A DNA stretch of 64,000 nucleotides, taken from assembly GCA_963668605.1 (NCBI GenBank), contig OY764903.1, positions 3,968,001 through 4,032,000 of the forward strand. Direction: 5' to 3'. Shown here piece by piece: positions 53,522 to 63,903 of this stretch (positions are counted from its first letter, which is position 1; every line of letters begins with the position of its first letter). The translations under genes were made by a program, and so were the position numbers. The notes below the pieces were generated by a model. The model saw only the letters and a list, made by a program, of their open reading frames with translations. It ran no database searches and was not told the origin of the DNA. The DNA is from G963668605 sp963668605. Its GTDB lineage: Bacteria; Acidobacteriota; Terriglobia; Bryobacterales; Bryobacteraceae.

Positions 53522-53539
53522 ATCCGCTCCTCTGCGGAT
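53522..53539 (-). promoter_or_regulatory. Hairpin presenting the sulfatase ribosome binding site in its loop
   Basis: On the minus strand ATCCGC and GCGGAT pair perfectly around the loop AGAGGA, the core of the sulfatase ribosome binding site, nine bases from the ATG at 53518. It could expose the site or modulate its use. Confidence 0.5.
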
Positions 53540-53578
53540 GGCTACCGCAAGTGAGCATTGTAATACGCGCAGAGGGCA

Positions 53579-53608
53579 GGGCACATCTGAATCTGGGAGG
53601 ATGTGCCC
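53579..53608. other. Nine-base-pair hairpin upstream of sulfatase
   Basis: GGGCACATC and GATGTGCCC pair perfectly around a 12-base loop. No T-run follows on either strand, so a terminator is less likely than an operator or RNA structure. Confidence 0.4.
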
Positions 53609-53658
53609 GGGGACCTTAACGAGTGGATCCGTCAGATTAGCCGAAGGGCGGAACTTCG

Positions 53659-53769
53659 TAGCCACGGCGTGAGCCGTAGGAATAGCGCGCGAGAGATGCT
53701 GAGCCCCGGAACGGGGCGGAAGGCTGATCTTAGCCCAGGAGCGTGTTCCCAAGGCCCGCGCCGTGGCTA
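53659..53769. repeat. REP-like inverted-repeat element
   Basis: TAGCCACGGCG at 53659-53669 is the exact reverse complement of CGCCGTGGCTA at 53759-53769. Between them is the hairpin GCCCCG-GAA-CGGGGC (53703-53717) and a TTAGCCCAGGAGCG segment. The style resembles palindromic intergenic repeats found in many soil bacteria. There is only one such copy in this window. Confidence 0.5.
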
Positions 53770-53832
53770 AATTGTTTCGTCCTGCCGGCTTACCTTCCGC
53801 CTTCTGCGCCGTACACGTTTCAAAGATTGCTC

Positions 53833-53861
53833 TTGACGGCTTGATGTAACACTAGTACACT
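53833..53861 (+). promoter_or_regulatory. Sigma-70-like promoter of clpB
   Basis: TTGACG at 53833-53838 and TACACT at 53856-53861 are separated by 17 bases, with the clpB ATG 30 bases further on. No CIRCE or HAIR heat-shock operator was recognised. Confidence 0.55.
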
Positions 53862-53890
53862 GAGAATAATTGATAGGATAAGACTAAGAT

Positions 53891-56518
53891 ATGGATGCCA
53901 ACCGCTTAACCGAAAAAGTTCAGGACGCCATGCGCGCCGCCCAGGCCATCGCCGCACGTCTCGGCAACCAGCAACTCGACGCCGAGCACCTGCTCTCGGC
54001 CCTGCTCGAACAGGACGGCGGACTGGCACCCTCCATCCTCATCAAAGCCGGCGCCAACCTGCCGGCACTCGACGCACGCCTCTCCCAGGAACTCGACCGC
54101 CTGCCAAAGGTGAGCGGCCCAGCCGCGGGCCCCGATCAAATCTACATTACGACCCGCTTGCAGCGCGTATTCACGCAAGCCGAGGACGAAGCTAAGCGCC
54201 TGAAGGACGCCTATGTCTCCGTCGAACACATACTGCTCGCCATGATCGAAGACAGCGGCGCTGCCGGCCGCATCCTCAAAGAATTTCAAGTCACGCGCGA
54301 CCGGTTGATGCACGCTTTGCAGGACGTACGCGGCAACCAGCGCGTGACGACGCAGAATCCCGAAGCCACCTATGAAGCGCTCGAGCGCTACGGTCGCGAC
54401 CTTACGAAACTGGCCGCGCAGGGCAAGCTCGATCCGGTGATCGGCCGCGACGAAGAGATCCGCCGCGTAATTCAAGTACTCTCGCGGCGCACCAAGAACA
54501 ACCCGGTTCTGATTGGCGAACCCGGCGTGGGCAAGACGGCCATCGTCGAGGGTCTCGCGCAGCGCATCGTGCGCGGCGACGTACCCGAGGGCTTGAAAGA
54601 CCGGCGCGTCGTCTCGCTCGATATGGGCTCGCTGATCGCGGGCGCAAAATTTCGCGGCGAGTTTGAAGAGCGTCTCAAGGCAGTGCTCCACGAGGTGCAA
54701 GCCTCCGAGGGCGAGGTCATTTTGTTCATCGACGAGTTACACACCGTGGTTGGCGCGGGTGCGGCGGAAGGCGCGATGGACGCCGGCAATCTGCTCAAGC
54801 CGATGCTGGCGCGCGGCGAATTGCATTGCATCGGCGCGACGACGCTCGACGAATACCGTAAGCACATCGAAAAGGATGCGGCGCTCGAACGGCGCTTTCA
54901 GCCCGTAGTTGTAGACCAGCCCACGGTGGAAGACACCATCTCGATCCTGCGCGGCTTGCGGGACCGCTACCAGACACACCACGGCGTGCGCATCAAAGAC
55001 GCCGCGCTCGTCGCCGCAGCCGTGCTCTCCAACCGCTACATCGCCGACCGCTTTCTGCCCGACAAGGCCATCGATCTGGTCGACGAAGCCGCGGCGAAAT
55101 TACGCACCGAGATCGACTCGATGCCGTCGGCGCTCGATGAGACGCTACGCCGCATCATGCAACTCGAGATCGAACGCGAGGCCCTCAAGAAGGAGACCGA
55201 CAGCGCCTCGAAGGAGCGCCTGGCGAAACTGGAGAAGGAACTCGCGAATCTGCGCGAGGAATCCGCCGCAACCAAGGCGCAGTGGCAAGCGGAAAAGGGT
55301 GGCGTGCAGAGACTGCGCGAATTGCGTGAAAAGATCGGGCAGACCCGCGTCGACATCGAAAAAGCCCAGCGCGAGTACGACCTCAACCGCGCGGCCGAGT
55401 TGCAGTACGGCACGCTCAACACGCTCGAGCGCCAACTCAAGGCCGAAGAAGAAAAGCTCGAATCTAAAGACGGCGCGGCACGGCTCATCAAGGAAGAGGT
55501 GGCTGAAGAAGACATCGCCGAGGTCGTCAGCCGCTGGACGCACGTCCCGGTCTCGCGCCTGCTGGAAGGCGAGATGAAGAAGCTGCTGCACCTCGAGGAC
55601 GAACTGCACAAACGTGTAATCGGGCAGGACGAGGCGGTCACAGCGGTGGCGGAATCCGTCATGCGCGCGCGTTCAGGACTGAAGGATCCCAACCGCCCGA
55701 TCGGCAGCTTCATTTTCCTGGGACCGACTGGTGTGGGCAAAACCGAACTCGCCCGCGCGCTAGCCGGATACCTCTTCGACAACGAGAAGGCGATGGTGCG
55801 TATCGACATGTCGGAGTATCAGGAGAAGCACACTGTCTCGCGGCTGGTCGGCGCGCCTCCGGGCTATGTCGGCTACGACGAGGGCGGACAGTTGACGGAA
55901 GCCGTGCGGCGCAGGCCTTACTCCGTGGTGCTCTTCGACGAAATTGAGAAAGCGCATCACGACATCTTCAACGTCATGCTGCAGATTCTCGAGGACGGCC
56001 GTCTCACCGACGGGCAGGGCCGCACGGTCGACTTCAAGAACACGATCATCATCATGACCTCGAATCTGGGCAGCCATCGTATTCTGGAGTATCGCGGAAC
56101 GTTTGAGGGTTACGGTTACGAAAAGATGAAGGAGGCAGTGCTCGAAGAACTGCGCCTCTCGTTCCGGCCGGAGTTTCTCAACCGTGTCGACGACACCATC
56201 GTGTTCCATGCACTGACGGAGGAGCACCTCAAAAAGATCGTCGAGATCCAGTTGGCCGGCCTGCGCATGCGCCTCGAAGATCGCAAGATCCGGCTTGATC
56301 TGACGGAACCCGCGCGCTCGTTCCTGGTGCATGTGGGCTTCGATCCAGCCTACGGCGCCCGGCCCTTGAAGCGTGCGATTCAGCGCGAAGTCGAAACTCC
56401 GCTGGCGCGCCTCTTACTCAAAGGCGAGGTGCGCGACGGCGATGCGGTCACCGGCGATATCGGCCAATCCGGCGGACTCGAATTCCGGTGTGACCGAACG
56501 TCGGGCAGCTACGTCTAA
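53891..56518 (+). CDS. clpB: ATP-dependent chaperone ClpB
   Basis: This 875-residue disaggregase has the N-terminal Clp repeat domain (about 1-145). AAA-1 carries GEPGVGKTAIVEGLAQ, followed by a long coiled-coil middle domain (about 400-530). AAA-2 carries GPTGVGKTELARALAG and the pore segment GAPPGYVGYDEGG. The middle domain separates it from ClpA and ClpC. With DnaK it threads aggregated proteins through a hexameric ring. It heads the run clpB, HtrA-type protease, Hsp20, lon. Confidence 0.97.
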   Translation: MDANRLTEKVQDAMRAAQAIAARLGNQQLDAEHLLSALLEQDGGLAPSILIKAGANLPALDARLSQELDRLPKVSGPAAGPDQIYITTRLQRVFTQAEDEAKRLKDAYVSVEHILLAMIEDSGAAGRILKEFQVTRDRLMHALQDVRGNQRVTTQNPEATYEALERYGRDLTKLAAQGKLDPVIGRDEEIRRVIQVLSRRTKNNPVLIGEPGVGKTAIVEGLAQRIVRGDVPEGLKDRRVVSLDMGSLIAGAKFRGEFEERLKAVLHEVQASEGEVILFIDELHTVVGAGAAEGAMDAGNLLKPMLARGELHCIGATTLDEYRKHIEKDAALERRFQPVVVDQPTVEDTISILRGLRDRYQTHHGVRIKDAALVAAAVLSNRYIADRFLPDKAIDLVDEAAAKLRTEIDSMPSALDETLRRIMQLEIEREALKKETDSASKERLAKLEKELANLREESAATKAQWQAEKGGVQRLRELREKIGQTRVDIEKAQREYDLNRAAELQYGTLNTLERQLKAEEEKLESKDGAARLIKEEVAEEDIAEVVSRWTHVPVSRLLEGEMKKLLHLEDELHKRVIGQDEAVTAVAESVMRARSGLKDPNRPIGSFIFLGPTGVGKTELARALAGYLFDNEKAMVRIDMSEYQEKHTVSRLVGAPPGYVGYDEGGQLTEAVRRRPYSVVLFDEIEKAHHDIFNVMLQILEDGRLTDGQGRTVDFKNTIIIMTSNLGSHRILEYRGTFEGYGYEKMKEAVLEELRLSFRPEFLNRVDDTIVFHALTEEHLKKIVEIQLAGLRMRLEDRKIRLDLTEPARSFLVHVGFDPAYGARPLKRAIQREVETPLARLLLKGEVRDGDAVTGDIGQSGGLEFRCDRTSGSYV

Positions 56519-56536
56519 ATTGGCAAAGGATATCCC

Positions 56537-57937
<1,401 letters not shown>

Positions 57938-57941
57938 GACC

Positions 57942-58304
57942 ATGTCGCGGCAGCAGCACCACATTTTCCTATTCGCGCAAACGCTAGGCGAAGCGGTATG
58001 GCATCCCGCCGTGGATGTCTACCGCACGCCCGGCGGATGGCTGTTGAAATTCGACTTGGCCGGAGTGGCCCCGGAAGACATTGCAGTTTCTGTTTCCGGA
58101 CGCCGCATCACGGTGCGTGGCGTTCGCCGCGACGAGGTTCTGGAGCAGGGCTGTTCCTACTACCGCATGGAGATCGCCTATTGCGGGTTCGAGCGCAGCG
58201 TCGATCTGCCCTGCAGTTTGGAACACGCACGCTGGGACGTGCAGTTCAGGAATGGAATGTTCCTGATTCGCTTAGAGGAAGGGGGATGTCATGAGCGAAA
58301 GTGA
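57942..58304 (+). CDS. Hsp20/alpha-crystallin small heat-shock protein
   Basis: This 120-residue protein contains the alpha-crystallin core: HPAVDVYRTPGGWLLKFDLA, then ISGRR-type SVSGRRITVRGVRR, and RNGMFLIRLE near the C-terminus. The N-terminal arm is short and the C-terminal IxI motif is not clear. It holds unfolding proteins for refolding by ATP-driven chaperones. Its last 14 bases overlap the lon start, suggesting coupled translation. Confidence 0.87.
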   Translation: MSRQQHHIFLFAQTLGEAVWHPAVDVYRTPGGWLLKFDLAGVAPEDIAVSVSGRRITVRGVRRDEVLEQGCSYYRMEIAYCGFERSVDLPCSLEHARWDVQFRNGMFLIRLEEGGCHERK

Positions 58305-60648
58305 AAATATTCAATCGCTGCCGGTGTTGCCACTGAAGAATACGGTGTTGTTTCCGCACCTGATGACACCCCTCTCGGTTGGGCGTTCAGCCTCTCTGTC
58401 CGCCGTCGAGGCGGCGCTCGCCACCGAGGGAAAAGAGATTTTGGTCGTCGCACAGCGTGACCCAAACGTCGATGCGCCAAGACAGGCCGATCTTTACAGC
58501 GTCGGCACGAAGGCGATCGTCCGCAAGATGGCGCGGCCTTCCGGCGAGATGATGGAACTGTTGGTGCTCGGCGCCGAACGCGTCACCATTGTGAAGGTCG
58601 ATCAGCACGAACCGTTTCTCAGCGCGAGTTTCCGAGTGCTTCCATTGCCGGAGGACGAGGGCGCCGAGGTGGAAGCATTGCAGCGCGCCCTGCTCGATCT
58701 CGCGGGTAGGGCGATCTCACTCGCGCAGCCGCAGGCACCGCCCGAGGTCGCGCAAATGCTAGCCAGCGCCGACGACCCGATCCGGCTGGTCTACATGCTA
58801 GCGTCCATGTTCAGCCTCAATCTGGAGAATGAGCAGACGCTGCTCGAAGCGGAAACGCGCCTCGACGCGCTGCGCTTGATGCACACCTATCTCTCGCATG
58901 AAGTGCAGGTGCTCGAACTGCGCACCAAGATCGCGAGCGAAGCGCGCAGCGAGATGAGCAAGGAGCAGCACGACTATCTACTGCGTCAGCAGATGCGTGC
59001 GATTCAGCAGGAATTGGGCGACAAGAATCCCGAGCAGGCCGACATCGATCTGTTGCGCGAACGCCTCGAAAAAGCCGACCTGCCCGAGGAGATCCGCAAA
59101 GAGGTGCAGCGCGAACTGTCGCGGCTGGAACGGCTCTCCGCCCAATCGCCGGACTTCCATGTCTTGCGTACTTATATCGAACTCGCACTCGAACTACCCT
59201 GGCGCGTGTCGACCCAGGATACGATCGAAATCGCCAACGCGCGCCGGGTACTCGACGAGGATCACTACGATCTTAAGGAAGTCAAACAGCGCATTCTCGA
59301 ATTTCTCGGCGTCATGAAAATGAACCCGAAGGCCAAAGCGCCGATCCTGTGCTTCGCCGGGCCGCCTGGCGTGGGCAAGACATCGTTAGGCCAATCCATC
59401 GCGCGGGCGCTCGGCCGCAAGTTCGAGCGCATGAGCCTGGGCGGCTTGCACGACGAAGCCGAACTGCGCGGACACCGCCGCACTTACATCGGAGCGATGC
59501 CGGGCCGGCTGATTCAGGCCATGCGGCGCGCCGGCTCGAACAACCCCGTGATCATGCTCGACGAAGTAGACAAGCTGAGCCACGACTACCGCGGAGATCC
59601 CGCCTCGGCTCTGCTCGAAGTGCTCGATCCGGAACAGAACAAGGCGTTCCGCGACAACTATCTGGATCTTCCCTTTGACCTCTCAAAGGTCTTTTTCATC
59701 ACGACGGCGAACACGCTCGACAGCGTGCCGCGGCCGTTGCTCGACCGTATGGAGACACTGCGCCTCTCGGGCTACACCGAAGAGGAAAAGATCCAGATCG
59801 CGCGCCGTTATCTGATTCCGCGCCAGTTCCGGGAAGCCGGACTCGACGATGGCAAACTCGCGCTCACCGATCTCGCCCTGCGCCGCATCGTCTCTGGTTA
59901 CACGCGCGAAGCCGGCCTGCGCCAGTTGGAGCGCGCGATCGGCCGCGTTTCCCGTAAAACCGCTCTACGTTTCGCCGAGGGAGACGCCGGGGCCGTGTCT
60001 GTGGATGCGGAAAACCTGGCGGATTTACTCGGCTCCGAGATGTTCATGCCGGAGCAGGCGCGCCAGCAACTGCCGCCCGGCGTCGCGACGGGCCTGGCCT
60101 GGACCGAGTCTGGCGGCGATGTGCTCTACATCGAATCGACTCTGCTACCCGACGGCAAGGGGCTCACGCTCACCGGGCAGTTGGGCGAGGTCATGCAGGA
60201 ATCCGCCAAAACCGCGCAGAGTTACATCTGGTCGCACGCGGGCGAGTTCGGCATCGATTCCGCGCTGTTCCGCGAGAACGGCGTCCACTTGCATGTACCC
60301 GCCGGCGCGACTCCCAAGGACGGGCCATCGGCCGGCGTCACCGCCGTCGTGGCGCTCGTATCGATGTACACGCGCCACTCCGTACGCCACGATACGGCCA
60401 TGACCGGCGAGGTAACGCTCTCCGGGTTGGTGCTGCCGATCGGCGGGTTGAAAGAGAAAGTGCTGGCGGCGCGCCGGGCAGGCATCCGCCGCATCGTGTT
60501 GCCTAAGGCCAACCAGAAAGACCTGCGCGACGTGCCCGAAGAGGTGCGCGCCGAGATGGAGTTCATCTTCGCCGAGCATGCTCAGGACGTGCTCGCCGCG
60601 ACGATTCCAGCGATGGCGGAGAGACTCCTGGGGACTGCCACGAAATAG
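58291..60648 (+). CDS. lon: ATP-dependent Lon protease
   Basis: This 785-residue protease has the LON substrate domain (about 8-200; LPVLPLKNTVLFP), a coiled-coil helical region and an AAA domain with GPPGVGKTSLGQS. The proteolytic domain has catalytic Ser680 (KDGPSAG) and Lys721 (GGLKEK). Length and order are those of LonA. It degrades misfolded and regulatory proteins in the cytoplasm. It overlaps the Hsp20 gene and ends the quality-control cluster. Confidence 0.97.
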   Translation: MSESENIQSLPVLPLKNTVLFPHLMTPLSVGRSASLSAVEAALATEGKEILVVAQRDPNVDAPRQADLYSVGTKAIVRKMARPSGEMMELLVLGAERVTIVKVDQHEPFLSASFRVLPLPEDEGAEVEALQRALLDLAGRAISLAQPQAPPEVAQMLASADDPIRLVYMLASMFSLNLENEQTLLEAETRLDALRLMHTYLSHEVQVLELRTKIASEARSEMSKEQHDYLLRQQMRAIQQELGDKNPEQADIDLLRERLEKADLPEEIRKEVQRELSRLERLSAQSPDFHVLRTYIELALELPWRVSTQDTIEIANARRVLDEDHYDLKEVKQRILEFLGVMKMNPKAKAPILCFAGPPGVGKTSLGQSIARALGRKFERMSLGGLHDEAELRGHRRTYIGAMPGRLIQAMRRAGSNNPVIMLDEVDKLSHDYRGDPASALLEVLDPEQNKAFRDNYLDLPFDLSKVFFITTANTLDSVPRPLLDRMETLRLSGYTEEEKIQIARRYLIPRQFREAGLDDGKLALTDLALRRIVSGYTREAGLRQLERAIGRVSRKTALRFAEGDAGAVSVDAENLADLLGSEMFMPEQARQQLPPGVATGLAWTESGGDVLYIESTLLPDGKGLTLTGQLGEVMQESAKTAQSYIWSHAGEFGIDSALFRENGVHLHVPAGATPKDGPSAGVTAVVALVSMYTRHSVRHDTAMTGEVTLSGLVLPIGGLKEKVLAARRAGIRRIVLPKANQKDLRDVPEEVRAEMEFIFAEHAQDVLAATIPAMAERLLGTATK

Positions 60649-60684
60649 AACTCGCCCCAGTTGTAAATAGCGCCAACGCGAAGT

Positions 60685-60696
60685 GGCGATATCGCC
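60685..60696. repeat. Perfect palindrome GGCGATATCGCC
   Basis: A 12-base palindrome directly before the long hairpin at 60697-60787, in the gap between lon and the convergent peptidase gene. Confidence 0.35.
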
Positions 60697-60787
60697 GCCT
60701 CCGGTCGCTTTCCCGGCACCGTTGGATGCCGTTCCTGGTGGCGACGGGAAATGTTCAACGGTGCCGGGAGCGAAAGCGACCGGAGGC
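60697..60787. terminator. Long imperfect inverted repeat between convergent genes
   Basis: The arm at 60697-60724 (GCCTCCGGTCGCTTTC then CCGGCACCGTTG) pairs with 60756-60787, which has four extra bases in the middle. The loop is about 31 bases. It is longer than a usual terminator and lacks a T-run, so it may be a mobile palindromic repeat that also blocks transcription from both sides. Confidence 0.5.
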
Positions 60788-60794
60788 CAGAGTA

Positions 60795-63134
60795 CTAATA
60801 AACCAAGGCGTTGAAGAACAGCTTAAACGCCTGGTAGCTCTGTGCGCGGTATTGCGGGCGCATTCCAAAGAGAATCACGCGGCCCTGTCCCATCGGAACG
60901 TCGAGCAGCGCGCCGCGCCCGGCCAGGTAGCTCTCGCCCAGCAGCCAGCCCGACGCCAGCAGTTTCGCCTGCGGATAGCGCGCAACCACCTGTCCGTCAT
61001 TCGCCTCCCAAGCCGGACTGCCCTCGGACCAGATCGCGATCTCCTTCGGCAACCCGAGCGCCAGCGGGTGTCTCGTGTCGAGCGCGACATTCAAGAGCGA
61101 ACCCGGCGAATAGAAATCACGGTTCGATACGCCGCTCAAGACATTGCGCACCTTGATATTGAGGCTCGCGGCAGCGTACTCGCAGGAATGGTTCAGGAAG
61201 ATCAGTTTGCCGCCGGCTGCGGCAAATTGCTTCAACGCCTCCGCGCCCTGCTCACCGATGCCGCCACTGAACTCCTCCGGCATCGCACCTTTGCGGTATC
61301 CGTTGGTGAGCATCGCGGTGCTCTCGTCCGGAAAGACGATTGCATCGAAACGGCTGCGCAGTTGACCGGCCTGCAACAAGCGATTATCCACACTCGAATA
61401 GGCAAAGCCGAATTGCTCGAGAATCCAGCGCGTCCAACCCTCGTCCATCGCGGGCATATAGCTCTTGTAGAGACCAATGCGCGGCTTGGGGATTTCCTTC
61501 CATCCCGGGGCGCGCTTCGCGGAGAAATCGCCGGACTTCATCTCTCTCCACACGGACGCGCCAGATTTCCAGATGCGGTTCACCGCGCGCCAGGTGTCGC
61601 TGTCGGCGGCGGCCAGCGGCTTCGCCGCGAAGGGGAACGATTGGACAGTGCGCAGCGCGCCAGGCACGGGCATTTCGAGCGTCTGTACGTCGACACCGAA
61701 CAACAGCGGCAGCGTTTGCGCTGTCACATCATAAGGGCGCCGCGGCGGGCCGCCTGGATAGACCCGCAGATCCGGATAGTGCTGCCGTTCTAGCAACGTC
61801 TTCGCAAAGGCGCTGTAAGGCTGCTGCATCAGGATCAGGTAGTCGCCGTTTTCGGCTTTCTGAATCTCCACTTGGCCGAACGCGAGTGTCTCAAGCAGCT
61901 TTCGCGCCGCGCCCGGATCGCGCTGGGAAGCCGGGATCTGGAAACCCCACGGCGCGCTTCTCGCAATCGCGCGCTGGCCCACACGGTAGAAAGCGCGCAG
62001 CAGGTCCGTGCGTTTCGTGGCGGCCTGATATAGCACCGATTCAAACGCGATCATCTGGTAATCGATGATGTCGCGAAGGCGCCATTCGCCTCCCAGCCAA
62101 GGCTCCAGATAATTCCAACTGCGTTCGCGCGGACCGTAGCCGAGCGCGTTCGTTTCGATCTGCTCTTTCTTGACCGTGATCGGGCTGGCGATGCGCGCGC
62201 TGGCCGATTCGCTCAGGATGCGCATCCCGCCGTGATAGGCCTGATAGTGCCGGGCCGGCGTCCACGAATCGTAGAGCGCGTTGATCACGATGCCCGTCTT
62301 TCCAGCCGCGGTCAAATCCGCCGCCATCCCCGCACCAATCATGTTGCAGCCTTGCGCGATGATCGGATCGATGTTCGGATCGATCGGATCGAGCCATGGA
62401 GGCACGAACATGCGCGAGGCAAACGCGCCCTGCTGATGCACGTCATAGACGATTTGCGGATGCCAGACATTATGCAGTTTGGAGACCGTAAGGCGCGTCT
62501 CCGGTTGCGAAAAGATATACCAGTCGCGGTTATTATCGTGGCCGAGGTACTTGTGATACAGCTCCGGCGGCGTGCTGCCCTCGAAGGGCGTGCCGAGCGT
62601 CTTGCGATACCAGTTCGTCACGATGTCGACCCCGTCGGGATTGAGCGACGGCACCAGCAGCAGAATCGTGTTTTCGAGAATCGCGCGGTTCTTGAGAGTG
62701 TCCTCGGTGAGCAGCTTGTAGACGAACTCGACGGCGGTGTGCGTCGACGCGATCTCCGTCGAATGCGCCGCGCACGTAATCAGCACGACAGTCTTGCCCG
62801 CGGCAATCAGCTTGGCCGCTTCCGCTTCCGAAGTGCGGCGCGGGTCGGCGAGACCGGCCTGAATGCGGCGATAGCGGTCCAGGTTGCGGATCGTATCCGC
62901 CGACGAAATCGTGGCGGCAAGGAACGGACGTCCCTCCACGCTCTTGCCCAACTCCTCGACCCGAATGCGGTCGCTCGACTGCGCCAGCTTTTGAAAATAG
63001 GAGACCACGTCGGCCCAGGCCAACGTGGTCCGATCCTGTCCGATCGGGTGCTTGAAGTGGCTCTCCGGCGACGGCACGGCAGCCAGCAGGCTGGACGCCG
63101 CCAGGACAGCAATCAACAAGCGGCGGCACTTCAC
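60795..63134 (-). CDS. Secreted M14 zinc carboxypeptidase-like protein
   Basis: This 779-residue protein starts at GTG 63134, overlapping the upstream stop as GTGA, with a signal peptide (KCRRLLIAVLAASSLLAAVP). The M14 zinc motif is His124/Glu127 in AAHSTEIAS, preceded by a GRPFLAATISS strand. The later YDVHQQGAFASRMFVP probably carries the third His. The C-terminal ~250 residues (FDAIVFPDESTAML, AAAGGKLIFLNHSCEY) resemble a glutamine-amidotransferase-like fold. The substrate is probably a peptide or cell-wall fragment. It is coupled to the TIM-barrel gene. Confidence 0.85.
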   Translation of the reverse strand: MKCRRLLIAVLAASSLLAAVPSPESHFKHPIGQDRTTLAWADVVSYFQKLAQSSDRIRVEELGKSVEGRPFLAATISSADTIRNLDRYRRIQAGLADPRRTSEAEAAKLIAAGKTVVLITCAAHSTEIASTHTAVEFVYKLLTEDTLKNRAILENTILLLVPSLNPDGVDIVTNWYRKTLGTPFEGSTPPELYHKYLGHDNNRDWYIFSQPETRLTVSKLHNVWHPQIVYDVHQQGAFASRMFVPPWLDPIDPNIDPIIAQGCNMIGAGMAADLTAAGKTGIVINALYDSWTPARHYQAYHGGMRILSESASARIASPITVKKEQIETNALGYGPRERSWNYLEPWLGGEWRLRDIIDYQMIAFESVLYQAATKRTDLLRAFYRVGQRAIARSAPWGFQIPASQRDPGAARKLLETLAFGQVEIQKAENGDYLILMQQPYSAFAKTLLERQHYPDLRVYPGGPPRRPYDVTAQTLPLLFGVDVQTLEMPVPGALRTVQSFPFAAKPLAAADSDTWRAVNRIWKSGASVWREMKSGDFSAKRAPGWKEIPKPRIGLYKSYMPAMDEGWTRWILEQFGFAYSSVDNRLLQAGQLRSRFDAIVFPDESTAMLTNGYRKGAMPEEFSGGIGEQGAEALKQFAAAGGKLIFLNHSCEYAAASLNIKVRNVLSGVSNRDFYSPGSLLNVALDTRHPLALGLPKEIAIWSEGSPAWEANDGQVVARYPQAKLLASGWLLGESYLAGRGALLDVPMGQGRVILFGMRPQYRAQSYQAFKLFFNALVY

Positions 63135-63892
63135 GGCCGCGCCAATTCCCGCCATAGCGCGCGGTAGTAGCGCAGGAAGCGCTCCGGCTCTTTGCTTTCG
63201 GCGCATTCGCACAGCATATAGCGGCTGTACTTCGCCTCGCGAAGCAGCGTGAATAGTTCGCGCCACGGGTACTTTTCGTTCGTCAGTTCAGTAATGTGCG
63301 CGCTCTTGATGTGGCGTTTGAGCAGCGCAAAGGCCGGGCGAACGCTACCGTTCGCCACGTCCGTCGCATTGGAGTTCCAGCAGGCGCCGACGTTCGGGTG
63401 ATTCGCGGCGTCGAGAATCGCCGCGGCGGTGGGCGGGTTCTGTGTGTCGCGGCCATGCACCTCCATCCAGACCTCGACGCGCCGCTTCGCGCCGTAATCG
63501 CCCAATTCGCGCAGCGCAGCGCCGATCTGCTGGATCGTAGTCGCGGGCGGCACGCCTTGCGGCAAGGTATTCGGGCGCACCTTAATGGCAATCGCGCCCG
63601 TGTCCTGAGCCAGATCGATGAACTGCTTGCCCATATCGATATTTTGCAGTCGCACGGCCGAATCGGGCGACTGAAACTCGCAGATCGTCCCGAAGCTCAC
63701 CAGCTTGACCTTGCTTTGCGCGAAGCGCTCCCGCACCTTCGCGCGCTCTTCCTTCGATAGCGATGGCTCGACGCCGTGCTTGTGGCTCGTGCGAAGCTCA
63801 ACGCCCTCGAAGCCTGTCGCCTCGAGCAGCTTGATGATGCTGTCGAGGTCCATGTCTTTCAATATGTTGTAGGTAACACAACCGAGATGCAT
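63131..63892 (-). CDS. Sugar phosphate isomerase/epimerase-like TIM barrel
   Basis: This protein of about 253 residues starts at ATG 63892 with HLGCVTYNILKDMDLDSIIK. Barrel residues include GFEGVELRTSHKHGVEP, RVEVWMEVHGRDTQNPP and GACWNSNATDVANG. The usual metal-binding Asp-x-x-His is not obvious, so activity is uncertain. It is translationally coupled to the M14 peptidase downstream and follows an aminotransferase gene. Confidence 0.75.
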   Translation of the reverse strand: MHLGCVTYNILKDMDLDSIIKLLEATGFEGVELRTSHKHGVEPSLSKEERAKVRERFAQSKVKLVSFGTICEFQSPDSAVRLQNIDMGKQFIDLAQDTGAIAIKVRPNTLPQGVPPATTIQQIGAALRELGDYGAKRRVEVWMEVHGRDTQNPPTAAAILDAANHPNVGACWNSNATDVANGSVRPAFALLKRHIKSAHITELTNEKYPWRELFTLLREAKYSRYMLCECAESKEPERFLRYYRALWRELARP

Positions 63893-63903
63893 TAGGGATT
63901 CCT

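Larger units (their letters stand above)
53519..53890. other. Divergent intergenic region with several hairpins and a repeat-like element
   Basis: These 372 bases lie between the sulfatase and clpB starts. They hold a ribosome-binding-site hairpin (53522-53539), a nine-base-pair hairpin (53579-53608), an inverted-repeat element (53659-53769) and a sigma-70-like promoter for clpB (53833-53861). No gene is seen. Confidence 0.7.
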
